DNA of 7,909 bases from an uncultured Micrococcales bacterium (lineage in GTDB: Bacteria > Actinomycetota > Actinomycetes > S36-B12 > UBA10799): positions 1-7,909 of the forward strand of contig CALFYG010000276.1 of the NCBI GenBank assembly GCA_937952095.1, read 5' to 3'. A program made the position numbers and the translations under genes. A model generated the notes under the pieces. It ran no database searches. It was not told the DNA's origin and saw nothing but the letters and a program-made list of their open reading frames with translations. Of this stretch, positions 1 through 5,692 are shown piece by piece. Within the stretch, counting starts at the first letter, position 1. Each line of letters begins with the position of its first letter.

Positions 1-148
1 TGACATCACTGTATACGCCGTTGTAGAACTGCATATAAAATCCCCGGGATGGACTGAAGGCGTTGTTGCGACTATCCCAGGTGATGAGTATGCCGGCGCC
101 TGAGATATGGCCCCCGTCGCGCCCTGTAATATTTCCGGTGTCAAACAG
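1..148 (-). CDS. Fragment of an Omp85/BamA-like outer-membrane beta-barrel (surface antigen) protein
   Basis: Seen: the minus strand has an open frame from about position 205 to the left edge. From about 148 leftwards it reads LFDTGNITGRDGG, then SGAG, then WDSRNNAFSPSRGFY, followed by alternating aromatic and polar residues typical of a beta strand. Known: the D-[ST]-R-[DN]-N-x-F-x-P-[ST]-[RK]-G-[FWY] pattern followed by a strand is a hallmark of the barrel of the Omp85/BamA/TamA surface-antigen family (Bac_surface_Ag), which occurs in bacteria with an outer membrane. The codons (ATA, ATT, TTT, TAT, AAT, GTA) are AT-richer than anywhere else in the window. The N-terminal several hundred residues expected upstream are missing because the DUF2075 gene occupies that DNA. 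No start codon with support is visible, so this is a broken or chimeric piece whose 3' part lies outside the window. Inference: it comes from a different genome than the rest. Confidence 0.72.
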   Translation of the reverse strand, partial: MFDTGNITGRDGGHISGAGILITWDSRNNAFSPSRGFYMQFYNGVYSDV

Positions 149-2015
149 GCTGGTGCCGCTGCTTCGGTCGTCGGCGGAGTCGCTGTTGGCGCAACTCCTC
201 AACGATCATGCGGTGCCGCGGTTGACGAGACAGTTCGTGATCGATGTGGGCTACATGCCGTCGTCCAGCGAGGTCCGCTCCTGGCAGTCGTCGCTTCCTG
301 TGCTATTGGCCGATCTGAACGAAGCAGGTTTGGCCGGCGTGGAAGTGCTCGTCGAACACCGTCTGCCGCTGTCCAGCAAGCGCACCGACGTGATCGTCGC
401 GGGCAACGACGCGAGGACAGGTGCGCCCACCTACTTGGTGGTCGAGCTCAAGCAATGGAGCCGCGCACAGGCAGACCCGGACGACGTCGAACTGGTGACG
501 GTCGACGCATACGGATCGCGGCCCGTTCTCCACCCCGGCAAGCAGGTGCAGAACTACGTGCAATACATGCGCGACTTCGTGCGTGTACTCGAGTCGGATC
601 CGAATGCCGTGTCCGGCGCGGCCTACCTTCACAACGCCTCCGAGAACTCCGTGGCGTCGCTGCGGCTGCGGCCCGAAACGCCAGCCAGTCGGCTGTTCAC
701 CGGTGAGCAGCGCGGTATCTGGCTGGAATACCTGGCGGAACGGTTTGCCCCGGAGCCGGGCGCCTCTGCGGCAGATGTGCTGCTGGCGTCTGCCGTCGCG
801 CCCAGCAAACAACTCATGAAGCTGGCCGCGCAGGAGATCAAGGACCGGGAGCAGTTCGTCCTTCTCGACGAGCAGGAGGTCGCTTACCGGCTGGTGCTCA
901 ATGCCGTGCGACAGGCTATTCGGGAGGACCACAAGTCGGTGGTCGTGGTCACCGGCGGGCCGGGCAGCGGCAAGAGCGTGATCGCGCTGTCACTGCTCGG
1001 TGAGTTCTACCGGCAAGGGCGAACGGCCGAACACGCAACAGGTTCGAAGGCGTTCACAGAGACGTTGCGCAGGGTGGCGGGGAATCGGGACAGCCGGGTG
1101 AAACAACTGTTCGGCTACTTCAATCAGTTCGCCGTCGATGAGCCGAACTCGCTGGACGTCCTGATCCTGGATGAGGCCCACCGCATCCGGGAGAGCAGCA
1201 ACAACCGATTCACGAAGCGGACGCAGCGTTCCACCAAGCCGCAGATCGAGGAACTGATCGACGTCGCGCGGGTGCCCGTCTTCCTGCTGGACGAACATCA
1301 GGTCGTGCGACCAGGGGAGATCGGGACGGTCGCGGCGATCCGGCAGGCGGCGCAGCAGCGAGGTCTTTCGATCCACGAGGTCGAACTTGACGCACAGTTC
1401 CGCTCGGGCGGATCGCGGCTTTACGAGGAATGGGTCCTGCGTCTGCTCGGACTCGCCGACGGTGGACCAGTCGAATGGACCGGGGACGACAACTACACAT
1501 TGCTCGTGGCGGACACTCCCGAGGAGATGGAAGTTGTGCTGGCCCAGCGGCGGGAGCGGGGATATGACGCCAGGATGTCTGCGGGGTTCTGTTGGCCATG
1601 GTCGGACGCGGTGCCTGGTGAGCCGCTGGCGCCCGATGTGCGGATCGGGCATTGGGCCAGGCCGTGGAACAACAAGGAGGAACGTCGCCACGATGGCGCC
1701 CCGGCGCGGTCACTGTGGGCGACCCAGGACGGGGGCTTCGACCAGGTCGGGTGCGTATACACCGCGCAAGGATTCGAGTACGACTGGTCAGGAGTGATCC
1801 TCGGCCCGGACCTTGTGTGGCGCGACGGCCACTTCATCGCCGACGTGACCGAATCCCGTGACCCCGCCTTCCGCGGGAAGAGCGCGGACTTCGACACCTT
1901 CGTCCGCAACGTCTACAAGGTGCTGCTGACTCGTGGGATGGTCGGGACCGTCGTCTACTCCACAGACACGGGGACGCGTGCGATGCTGAAGGGACTGGTG
2001 AACGGTGACGATTGA
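138..2015 (+). CDS. DUF2075 family protein: PD-(D/E)XK nuclease-like domain fused to an SF1-type helicase; 5' end uncertain
   Basis: Counting from GTG 138 (625 aa), the N-terminal ~110 residues carry a nuclease-like core: D84 in KRTDVIV, then E103-x-K105 in VVELKQW. The helicase part follows: Walker A GGPGSGKS (273-280), Walker B DEAH (345-348), motif III-like LDEHQ (384-388), QFR (420-422), a late motif YTAQGFEYD (541-549) and LLTRG (596-600), comparable to motif VI of UvrD-type enzymes. The order and wording match DUF2075 (Schlafen group 3-like) proteins. It probably acts on DNA or RNA in the cytoplasm; its substrate is unknown. It overlaps the MazG-like gene by 11 bp, so the two are probably translationally coupled. 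An ATG at 90 has a good AGGTGAT site, but the DNA before about 148 seems to belong to an unrelated minus-strand gene, so the native start may be lost. The family assignment is firm; the start is not. Confidence 0.88.
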   Translation: MSNRLVPLLRSSAESLLAQLLNDHAVPRLTRQFVIDVGYMPSSSEVRSWQSSLPVLLADLNEAGLAGVEVLVEHRLPLSSKRTDVIVAGNDARTGAPTYLVVELKQWSRAQADPDDVELVTVDAYGSRPVLHPGKQVQNYVQYMRDFVRVLESDPNAVSGAAYLHNASENSVASLRLRPETPASRLFTGEQRGIWLEYLAERFAPEPGASAADVLLASAVAPSKQLMKLAAQEIKDREQFVLLDEQEVAYRLVLNAVRQAIREDHKSVVVVTGGPGSGKSVIALSLLGEFYRQGRTAEHATGSKAFTETLRRVAGNRDSRVKQLFGYFNQFAVDEPNSLDVLILDEAHRIRESSNNRFTKRTQRSTKPQIEELIDVARVPVFLLDEHQVVRPGEIGTVAAIRQAAQQRGLSIHEVELDAQFRSGGSRLYEEWVLRLLGLADGGPVEWTGDDNYTLLVADTPEEMEVVLAQRRERGYDARMSAGFCWPWSDAVPGEPLAPDVRIGHWARPWNNKEERRHDGAPARSLWATQDGGFDQVGCVYTAQGFEYDWSGVILGPDLVWRDGHFIADVTESRDPAFRGKSADFDTFVRNVYKVLLTRGMVGTVVYSTDTGTRAMLKGLVNGDD

Positions 2016-2337
2016 GGACCTGACGGCGGCGATCCGCCAGTTCGCCGTCGAGCGGGACTGGGAGCAGTTCCACACCCCGAAGAACCTCGCGATGGCGGTG
2101 TCCGGCGAGGCCGGGGAACTGGTCGCGGAACTGCAGTGGGCCAGTGGCGAGGAGTCGCTGACACTAGAGAAGCGGGCCGCGGTCGCAGCCGAGATGGCCG
2201 ACGTTCTCATCTACCTGTGCCGGCTGGCGGACGTGCTCGACGTCGACCTGATCGTGGCTGCGGAACGGAAACTGGAGGCCGACGGTCGGCGGTACGCGGT
2301 GGATGAGGTGCGTGGGAGCGCAGCCAAGCGGCGCTGA
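2005..2337 (+). CDS. MazG-superfamily nucleotide pyrophosphohydrolase, dCTPase (RS21-C6/DCTPP1)-like
   Basis: This 110-residue protein resembles the small all-alpha NTP pyrophosphatases that hydrolyse (d)NTPs, notably dCTP, to the monophosphate and pyrophosphate. The N-terminus has RDWEQFHTPKNLAM, which carries the Trp/Phe/His of the dCTPase nucleotide pocket. The Mg2+-binding acidic residues are E35 and E38 in GEAGE, and E63 and D66 in EMAD. The C-terminal RRYAVDEVRGSAAKRR matches the RRYP...RGS ending of DCTPP1-type proteins. The GTG start at 2005 lies inside the end of the DUF2075 gene (11-bp overlap) with AAGGGA at 1989-1994, which suggests translational coupling. The length is normal and all metal ligands are present, so it should be active. 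The exact nucleotide preference is inferred from family resemblance. Its role beside a nuclease-helicase could be house-cleaning or dNTP depletion; neither is shown. Confidence 0.9.
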   Translation: MTIEDLTAAIRQFAVERDWEQFHTPKNLAMAVSGEAGELVAELQWASGEESLTLEKRAAVAAEMADVLIYLCRLADVLDVDLIVAAERKLEADGRRYAVDEVRGSAAKRR

Positions 2338-2363
2338 GCGCCGGTGGACTGGGCGCCGGTTTT
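2338..2363 (+). terminator. Weak terminator-like hairpin after the MazG-like gene
   Basis: GCGCC (2338-2342) can pair with GGCGC (2352-2356) around a 9-nt loop, followed by CGG and a four-T run at 2360-2363. The stem is only 5 bp and the T-run is short. An alternative stem GGCGC/GCGCC (2330-2334 with 2338-2342) places the stop codon in its loop. If it works at all, it would partly separate the DUF2075-MazG pair from the repeat-protein gene. Confidence 0.3.
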
Positions 2364-2392
2364 CACAGCCCGCCCATGTCAGACCCCCGGGC

Positions 2393-2398
2393 TAGCGT
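2393..2398 (+). promoter_or_regulatory. Candidate -10 box (TAGCGT) for the helical-repeat gene
   Basis: TAGCGT fits the actinobacterial TANNNT -10 pattern. Transcription from it would begin near 2405, giving a leader of about 17 nt before ATG 2422, with a purine-rich GGGGGA (2413-2418) just before the start codon. No -35 hexamer is recognisable. This is a pattern match only. Confidence 0.35.
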
Positions 2399-2421
2399 GG
2401 TGGTGAGAGGACGGGGGAAGC

Positions 2422-3921
2422 ATGGAGGAGTTGCAGCAGTGGCCGGAGGAGGACCTCTGGTCCAAACTCGGTGAGGCAATTGGCCGGGAACGGATCGACA
2501 TCCTTTTCGAGTTGGGAAGCCGTGCGTCGCAGCGCGACGACTTTGCGACCGCGAGCACCTTGTGGCAGGAGATCGAGGCAGCTGCACAGGAGTCGGGGGA
2601 CGTGGAGATCGCGGCGGAGGCCATTCGGTTGCAGGGTGGGGCCGCCTTCTTCGCAGGTGACTACGATGCGGCCGTCGAGCTTTACCGACGGGCGGCGAAG
2701 GGGCACGAAGAGGCTGGCCGCGCGCGGGACACCGCTGGCGCCTTGTGGTGTCTGGCCGACTGCTACCGGGCGCTGAGCGATTTCGAGAGCCAGCTCGGTG
2801 CGGCGCGTGAGGCTCGCACCATCGCCGAGTTCGAAGCCGAGCACAGCATGGCCGGCGACGCCTGTCTGCTCGAGGCGCGGGCGTTGTACGCGCTGAATCA
2901 GGATGCCGAGGCCGTCACGGCCTGCACGGCGGGACGTGACCACTACCGCAGCGCCGAACGGCCCGACAAGGTGGCGCAGATCGACGACTTCGCGGTGACC
3001 GTGCACCTCTACCTGGGAAACTTGGACGAGGCACTCGAACTCGCGCGCGGCTGCTTGGTCCTTGCCCGCACGTCGTCGTCGGAGGAGGACGATCCGTACG
3101 CTCGACTTCGCCTCGCCGAGGTGTTCCAACGTCGTGGCGACAGTGACCAGGCGCTTGAGCACGCGGGTCTGGCAATGACCTCGTACCGCGCGCGCAACGA
3201 CCTGATCGGTGCCGCGTGGTGTGAGCAACTCCGGGCCGAGGCGCTGTTCGACAAGGGTGATTCGGCGCTTTCCCTCGAGGCCTTCGCGGATGCCCGCGTT
3301 CTGTTCGATGCGACTGGTCGTGACTTCGATGCGCTGCGCTGCGAGACTCGCTACGCCATCGTTCAGCACTACATCGGGGACTACCATCAGGCGGCTCGTG
3401 TCAACCGGCGTCTGGTCGGTGCCTTCAGCCGACTCGATGACTCCGAGGAGGTGCGGTGGACCATCGTGCGTCTGCTGGACAACCTGAACGAGGACGGGCT
3501 GCACGCCGAGTGCCTTGAGGCCGCCGAGCAGTACATGGACGCGTGGCCCGACGGATCGACGGCCGAAGATCCGACGTATCGCGAGTTTCTCGGACTGTAC
3601 GCGCTGGCCCTTGAGGCCAACGACAAGGCCGACCAGGCGACGGCGATCGCGAACCACGTCATCGCGCACACCCCGGCGCGTGAGGCGCGGATCGGGACGG
3701 CCTATTGCTACGAGGTGCGCGGTCGCAGCCAGTTGGACAGTGATGAAGCTGCGGCGAGTCAGGACTTCTCCCACGCGATCGCGCTGCACCTAGCCCGCGG
3801 CCGGGTCGACCGGGCGCGTGAGCTGTCGAAGTACTTCCTGCCCACCGACGGGGACGGTGGGGCGCGTGGCGGTAGCGGTGCGCAACAGGCGCCGGTTGGC
3901 GGGGAGGCGGGCCACGGGTGA
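2422..3921 (+). CDS. TPR-like helical-repeat protein of unknown function
   Basis: The 499-residue soluble protein has no signal peptide, membrane segment or enzymatic motif. It is built from helix-turn-helix units whose turns (GD, SD, GN, NQ) fall at residues about 39, 79, 119, 159, 199, 239, 279, 319, 359, 399 and 439, a period of 40. Examples are AGDYDAAVELYRRA, LGNLDEALELA and RGDSDQALEHA. This is TPR-like, but longer than the canonical 34 residues, closer to the extended repeats of kinesin-light-chain or MalT-type solenoids. The tail (about 475-499) is Gly-rich and probably disordered. Such solenoids bind peptides or proteins; the partner is unknown. It lies 84 bp downstream of the MazG-like gene on the same strand, with a possible promoter of its own, so whether it belongs to that cassette is open. 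ATG 2422 has a G-rich ribosome site immediately upstream. Confidence 0.82.
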   Translation: MEELQQWPEEDLWSKLGEAIGRERIDILFELGSRASQRDDFATASTLWQEIEAAAQESGDVEIAAEAIRLQGGAAFFAGDYDAAVELYRRAAKGHEEAGRARDTAGALWCLADCYRALSDFESQLGAAREARTIAEFEAEHSMAGDACLLEARALYALNQDAEAVTACTAGRDHYRSAERPDKVAQIDDFAVTVHLYLGNLDEALELARGCLVLARTSSSEEDDPYARLRLAEVFQRRGDSDQALEHAGLAMTSYRARNDLIGAAWCEQLRAEALFDKGDSALSLEAFADARVLFDATGRDFDALRCETRYAIVQHYIGDYHQAARVNRRLVGAFSRLDDSEEVRWTIVRLLDNLNEDGLHAECLEAAEQYMDAWPDGSTAEDPTYREFLGLYALALEANDKADQATAIANHVIAHTPAREARIGTAYCYEVRGRSQLDSDEAAASQDFSHAIALHLARGRVDRARELSKYFLPTDGDGGARGGSGAQQAPVGGEAGHG

Positions 3922-3942
3922 ACGCCCGCGCGGCGCTACCGC
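3869..3942. repeat. Inverted repeat spanning the convergent gene ends
   Basis: GCGGTAGCG (3869-3877) and CGCTACCGC (3934-3942) are perfect 9-bp inverted arms separated by 56 nt. They bracket the end of the repeat-protein gene and the stop codon of the small minus-strand frame. There is no T-run on either side. A long-range hairpin or bidirectional transcription stop is possible, but GC-rich DNA produces such matches by chance. Confidence 0.3.
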
Positions 3943-4094
3943 GAGACGGTCATTTGCACCGTGTAGCGGCGATCTCCCAACGATGTCGTGAAGACCGCCT
4001 CGATCCGCGTGTAGCCCTGGGCGCGAGCCTGGCTGATGGCCATCTCGCGGGCGCTCTCAGTGCTGTCCGCCACGACTTCGTAGCTGGTGATCAT
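3936..4094 (-). CDS. Small protein, 52 aa, unknown function
   Basis: The minus-strand frame runs from ATG at 4094 to TAG at 3936-3938. It starts MITSYEVVADS, continues with a charged amphipathic stretch ESAREMAISQARAQGY, and ends with two alternating stretches, IEAVFTTS and RRYTVQMTVSR. This suggests a compact beta-alpha-beta-beta fold. Codon third positions are strongly G/C, like the surrounding genes. It ends 14 bp from the stop of the convergent helical-repeat gene. No Shine-Dalgarno site is visible. A poor -10 match (CACACT) sits 7 nt before the ATG, the spacing seen for lysA and the flavin reductase here, so leaderless expression is possible. I do not recognise the family. Confidence rests on composition and secondary-structure pattern only. 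Confidence 0.55.
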   Translation of the reverse strand: MITSYEVVADSTESAREMAISQARAQGYTRIEAVFTTSLGDRRYTVQMTVSR

Positions 4095-4110
4095 GTGTGC
4101 CAGTGTGCCA
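4095..4110. repeat. Tandem 8-bp repeat next to the small gene's start codon
   Basis: GTGTGCCA occurs twice in direct succession (4095-4102 and 4103-4110). Read on the minus strand, it is TGGCACAC twice, ending exactly at the ATG of the 52-aa frame. It could be a binding site or a slippage-prone repeat; two copies are too few to say. Confidence 0.45.
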
Positions 4111-4126
4111 GGGCGAGCGGCGGAGA

Positions 4127-4142
4127 GCCGTCGACGGACGGC
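4127..4142. repeat. Short inverted repeat upstream of the small minus-strand gene
   Basis: GCCGTC (4127-4132) and GACGGC (4137-4142) flank the tetranucleotide GACG. The overlapping CCGTCGACGG (4128-4137) is itself a perfect palindrome. It lies 33-48 nt upstream of ATG 4094, where an operator or hairpin could act. It could equally be chance in GC-rich sequence. Confidence 0.25.
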
Positions 4143-4163
4143 CGAGATCTGTACCCGTGGTGA

Positions 4164-4322
4164 CTAGTTCTGTGAGAAGGGTCGGACCCGGTTGCCGGTC
4201 GCCGCAATGGGCGCGATGGTCGAGATCCGGTCGGGCTCGACGTCGTCTACTAGGTGAGAAACCACCGCCCACGTGCGATGCAGCATGGCCCGGCTCCGGC
4301 GCAACTTCGTGGTGCCCTTCAT
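4164..4322 (-). CDS. Possible small protein, 52 aa, unknown function
   Basis: The minus-strand frame runs from ATG at 4322 to TAG at 4164-4166. It begins with a basic stretch (MKGTTKLRRSRAMLHRTW), then hydrophobic and acidic residues (AVVSHLVDDVEPDRIST) and ends IAPIAATGNRVRPFSQN. About five-sixths of codons end in G or C, similar to neighbouring genes. GGGGTG (plus-strand positions 4330-4335) lies 7 nt before the ATG, and a -10-like TACACT lies further upstream, inside an inverted repeat. It sits between lysA (91 bp upstream) and the other small frame (69 bp downstream), all on the same strand. The family is not recognised. A chance open frame in GC-rich DNA remains a real alternative; the ordered promoter, ribosome site and start codon are the main argument for it. 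Confidence 0.42.
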   Translation of the reverse strand: MKGTTKLRRSRAMLHRTWAVVSHLVDDVEPDRISTIAPIAATGNRVRPFSQN

Positions 4323-4349
4323 TTCTGTTCACCCCAATCGTCTATCTCC

Positions 4350-4369
4350 AGTGTATCGACGGAATACAC
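4350..4369 (-). promoter_or_regulatory. Candidate -10 box overlapped by an operator-like inverted repeat
   Basis: GTGTAT (4351-4356) and ATACAC (4364-4369) form a perfect 6-bp inverted repeat with a 7-nt centre, in a locally AT-richer stretch. Read on the minus strand, the downstream arm overlaps TACACT (4355-4350), a TANNNT-type -10 box. Initiation near 4343 would give a leader of about 21 nt before ATG 4322, carrying the GGGGTG ribosome site. A repressor bound to the repeat would block this promoter. No convincing -35 box is seen. Confidence 0.38.
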
Positions 4370-4413
4370 GGGTATCTAAAGGGCCTGACGAGTGATTCCT
4401 CACACATTCGCCG

Positions 4414-5664
4414 TCATGACGACGATTTCCGTACATCCCGCCCCAGCAGCTCCTCGTAGGTCTCGCGCCGCACCGCCACCCGCGCCCGCCCGTCCTCACA
4501 GAACACCACCGGCGGCCGCAGCGCACCGTTGTAGTTGTTGCTCATCGTGAACGTGTAGGCACCCGTCGCGGGGATGACCAACAGGTCTCCCACCTCTGGC
4601 TCGACCAGTTCATGGCCCGCCACGAACGTGTCTCCGGATTCGCAATGGCGGCCCACGACGTCGCAGATCTCGACCCGTCCGGTCTTGTCGATGATCGACG
4701 GGTCGAACGGCTGCCCGTACAGCGAGACCTCGAGGTTGTCCGCCATCCCGCCGTCCACGGCGACGTGGGTGCGTACTCCACGCTTCACGGTCGCCACCCG
4801 ATACACCGTCAGCCCGTTGGGCCCCACCATCGAGCGGCCGGGTTCGATGAGCAACTCCACGTCGGTGCCGAGGTGTCGGTGCACCGCCCCCACCAGCCGC
4901 TGCGTGTACTCATCCACCGTCGGCGCCACATCTGACGGTATGTACCGGATCCCCAGCCCGCCGCCGACGTCGTACACATCGAACCGCTCCAGTTGTGCCA
5001 ACGACGCGATCGCCTGTTCGAACTGGTCCACGTTCAGGATCTGTGACCCGACGTGGGCGTGCAGCCCGCGGAGATCCAGCATGGACTCCCGGCGGATGCG
5101 CTCGATCGCATCGGTGATCTGGTGGCTGGGGATGCCGAACTTCGACGCGTCGTGGCCGGTTGCCATGGCGGGGTTCGTCTCCGCATCGACCGCCGGGCTG
5201 ACGCGCAGTAACACCGGCACCGGCTCGGTTGCCTGCTGGGAGATCCGTGCGACGTCATCGAGGTTGTCCACCACGATGTAGCCGATGCGCATCTCGATCG
5301 CCTTGGCGATCTCGGCGTCGGACTTCGCGTTGCCGTGCAGCACGACCCGCGACGGATCCACCCCCGTGCGTTCAGCGGCGAGCAACTCCCCGAGTCCCGC
5401 GACATCCAGCCCGCACCCGGTGTCGGCGATCAGCCCCATCACGGATGGCGTGGGGAAACTCTTCGACGCGAACAGCACCTGACTGCGCGGATGGCGTGAG
5501 GCCAGTGCCTCTTGGAAATCGAGCGCCCGCTGGCGTAAGCCAGCCGCGTCGACCAGGTACGCCGGCGTCCCGAACTCCTCGGCCACGTCGGCCACCTGGC
5601 ATCCGCCGAGTGTGAGGCGGCCGTCGACGAGTTCAGCGTTGGGTGGGTACAGCGAGAGGTCCAT
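4414..5664 (-). CDS. lysA: Diaminopimelate decarboxylase (PLP-dependent, fold type III)
   Basis: The enzyme decarboxylates meso-diaminopimelate to L-lysine, the last step of the lysine pathway, in the cytosol. Counting from ATG 5664 (416 aa): the PLP-lysine is K68 in FASKSF, followed by HGNAKS (110-115), HAHVGSQ (202-208), the phosphate-binding GGGLG (234-238), EPGR (274-277), the cross-subunit catalytic CESGD (341-345), and GAY...NYN (368-379). The order (TIM barrel, then C-terminal beta domain) and the length are normal for LysA. The frame is open for another 54 codons upstream, but that DNA encodes the divergent oxidoreductase. ATG 5664 has a TACGCT box 7 nt upstream and no Shine-Dalgarno site, so the mRNA is probably leaderless. 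The gene stands alone, not in the argS-lysA-hom arrangement common in actinobacteria. A related decarboxylase specificity is possible but less likely. Confidence 0.93.
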   Translation of the reverse strand: MDLSLYPPNAELVDGRLTLGGCQVADVAEEFGTPAYLVDAAGLRQRALDFQEALASRHPRSQVLFASKSFPTPSVMGLIADTGCGLDVAGLGELLAAERTGVDPSRVVLHGNAKSDAEIAKAIEMRIGYIVVDNLDDVARISQQATEPVPVLLRVSPAVDAETNPAMATGHDASKFGIPSHQITDAIERIRRESMLDLRGLHAHVGSQILNVDQFEQAIASLAQLERFDVYDVGGGLGIRYIPSDVAPTVDEYTQRLVGAVHRHLGTDVELLIEPGRSMVGPNGLTVYRVATVKRGVRTHVAVDGGMADNLEVSLYGQPFDPSIIDKTGRVEICDVVGRHCESGDTFVAGHELVEPEVGDLLVIPATGAYTFTMSNNYNGALRPPVVFCEDGRARVAVRRETYEELLGRDVRKSSS

Positions 5665-5671
5665 GTCCGGG

Positions 5672-5677
5672 AGCGTA
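5672..5677 (-). promoter_or_regulatory. -10 box (TACGCT) for leaderless lysA
   Basis: On the minus strand TACGCT is followed by CCCGGAC and then ATG 5664. The 7-nt distance from -10 box to start codon would make the first transcribed base fall at or next to the ATG. It matches TANNNT. No -35 hexamer is recognisable; the place for one lies inside the divergent coding region. Confidence 0.6.
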
Positions 5678-5679
5678 CC

Positions 5680-5685
5680 TAGGAT
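5680..5685 (+). promoter_or_regulatory. -10 box (TAGGAT) for the leaderless flavin oxidoreductase gene
   Basis: TAGGAT, followed by TTGGCCC and ATG 5693, again leaves 7 nt, the layout expected for a leaderless actinobacterial mRNA. The AGGA within it could alternatively serve as a Shine-Dalgarno site, 8 nt from the ATG, if transcription started further upstream. It is separated from the lysA -10 box by only 2 bp. Confidence 0.6.
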
Positions 5686-5692
5686 TGGCCCC

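Noticed and set aside
79..137. ATG at 90 with a well-placed AGGTGAT Shine-Dalgarno match (79-85) as the DUF2075 start
   Set aside because: The stretch reads convincingly as an Omp85 fragment on the other strand, and its plus-strand codons include two ATA within 15 codons, unlike the rest of the gene. I regard the ribosome site as accidental but cannot exclude it.
123..140. TAATAT (127-132) 5 nt before GTG 138 as a leaderless promoter for DUF2075
   Set aside because: It lies in the same suspected foreign stretch, its spacing is shorter than the 7 nt seen elsewhere in the window, and there is no supporting -35 box.
990..1691. Minus-strand open frame opposite the helicase motifs
   Set aside because: It lies wholly inside a confidently assigned plus-strand gene and its product has no recognisable features.
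2392..3789. Long minus-strand open frame (465 codons) opposite the helical-repeat gene
   Set aside because: A mirror of GC-rich coding DNA: the plus-strand frame has clear repeat periodicity, while the antisense product shows no domain or motif.
3918..4163. Plus-strand frame starting at GTGA over the stop of the helical-repeat gene
   Set aside because: The coupled start is attractive, but the product has no structure-like pattern and lies antisense to the 52-aa frame, which has better codon composition.
4185..4200. Hairpin GGACCCGG-TTG-CCGGTC with one bulge
   Set aside because: Short and imperfect, no T-run, and inside the possible small coding frame; no function can be argued.
4392..4403. 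GTGA-TTCC-TCAC hairpin as a lysA terminator
   Set aside because: Only a 4-bp stem and no following T-run on the lysA strand.
4057..4459. Overlapping plus (4097-4459) and minus (4057-4332) frames in the lysA downstream gap
   Set aside because: Arg/Pro/Gly/His-rich composition typical of out-of-frame GC-rich DNA. They conflict with lysA or with the better-composed small minus-strand frames.
5612..5692. Upstream extension of the oxidoreductase frame by 27 codons
   Set aside because: It lies inside lysA and has no family resemblance; ATG 5693 fits the promoter and the normal OYE N-terminus.
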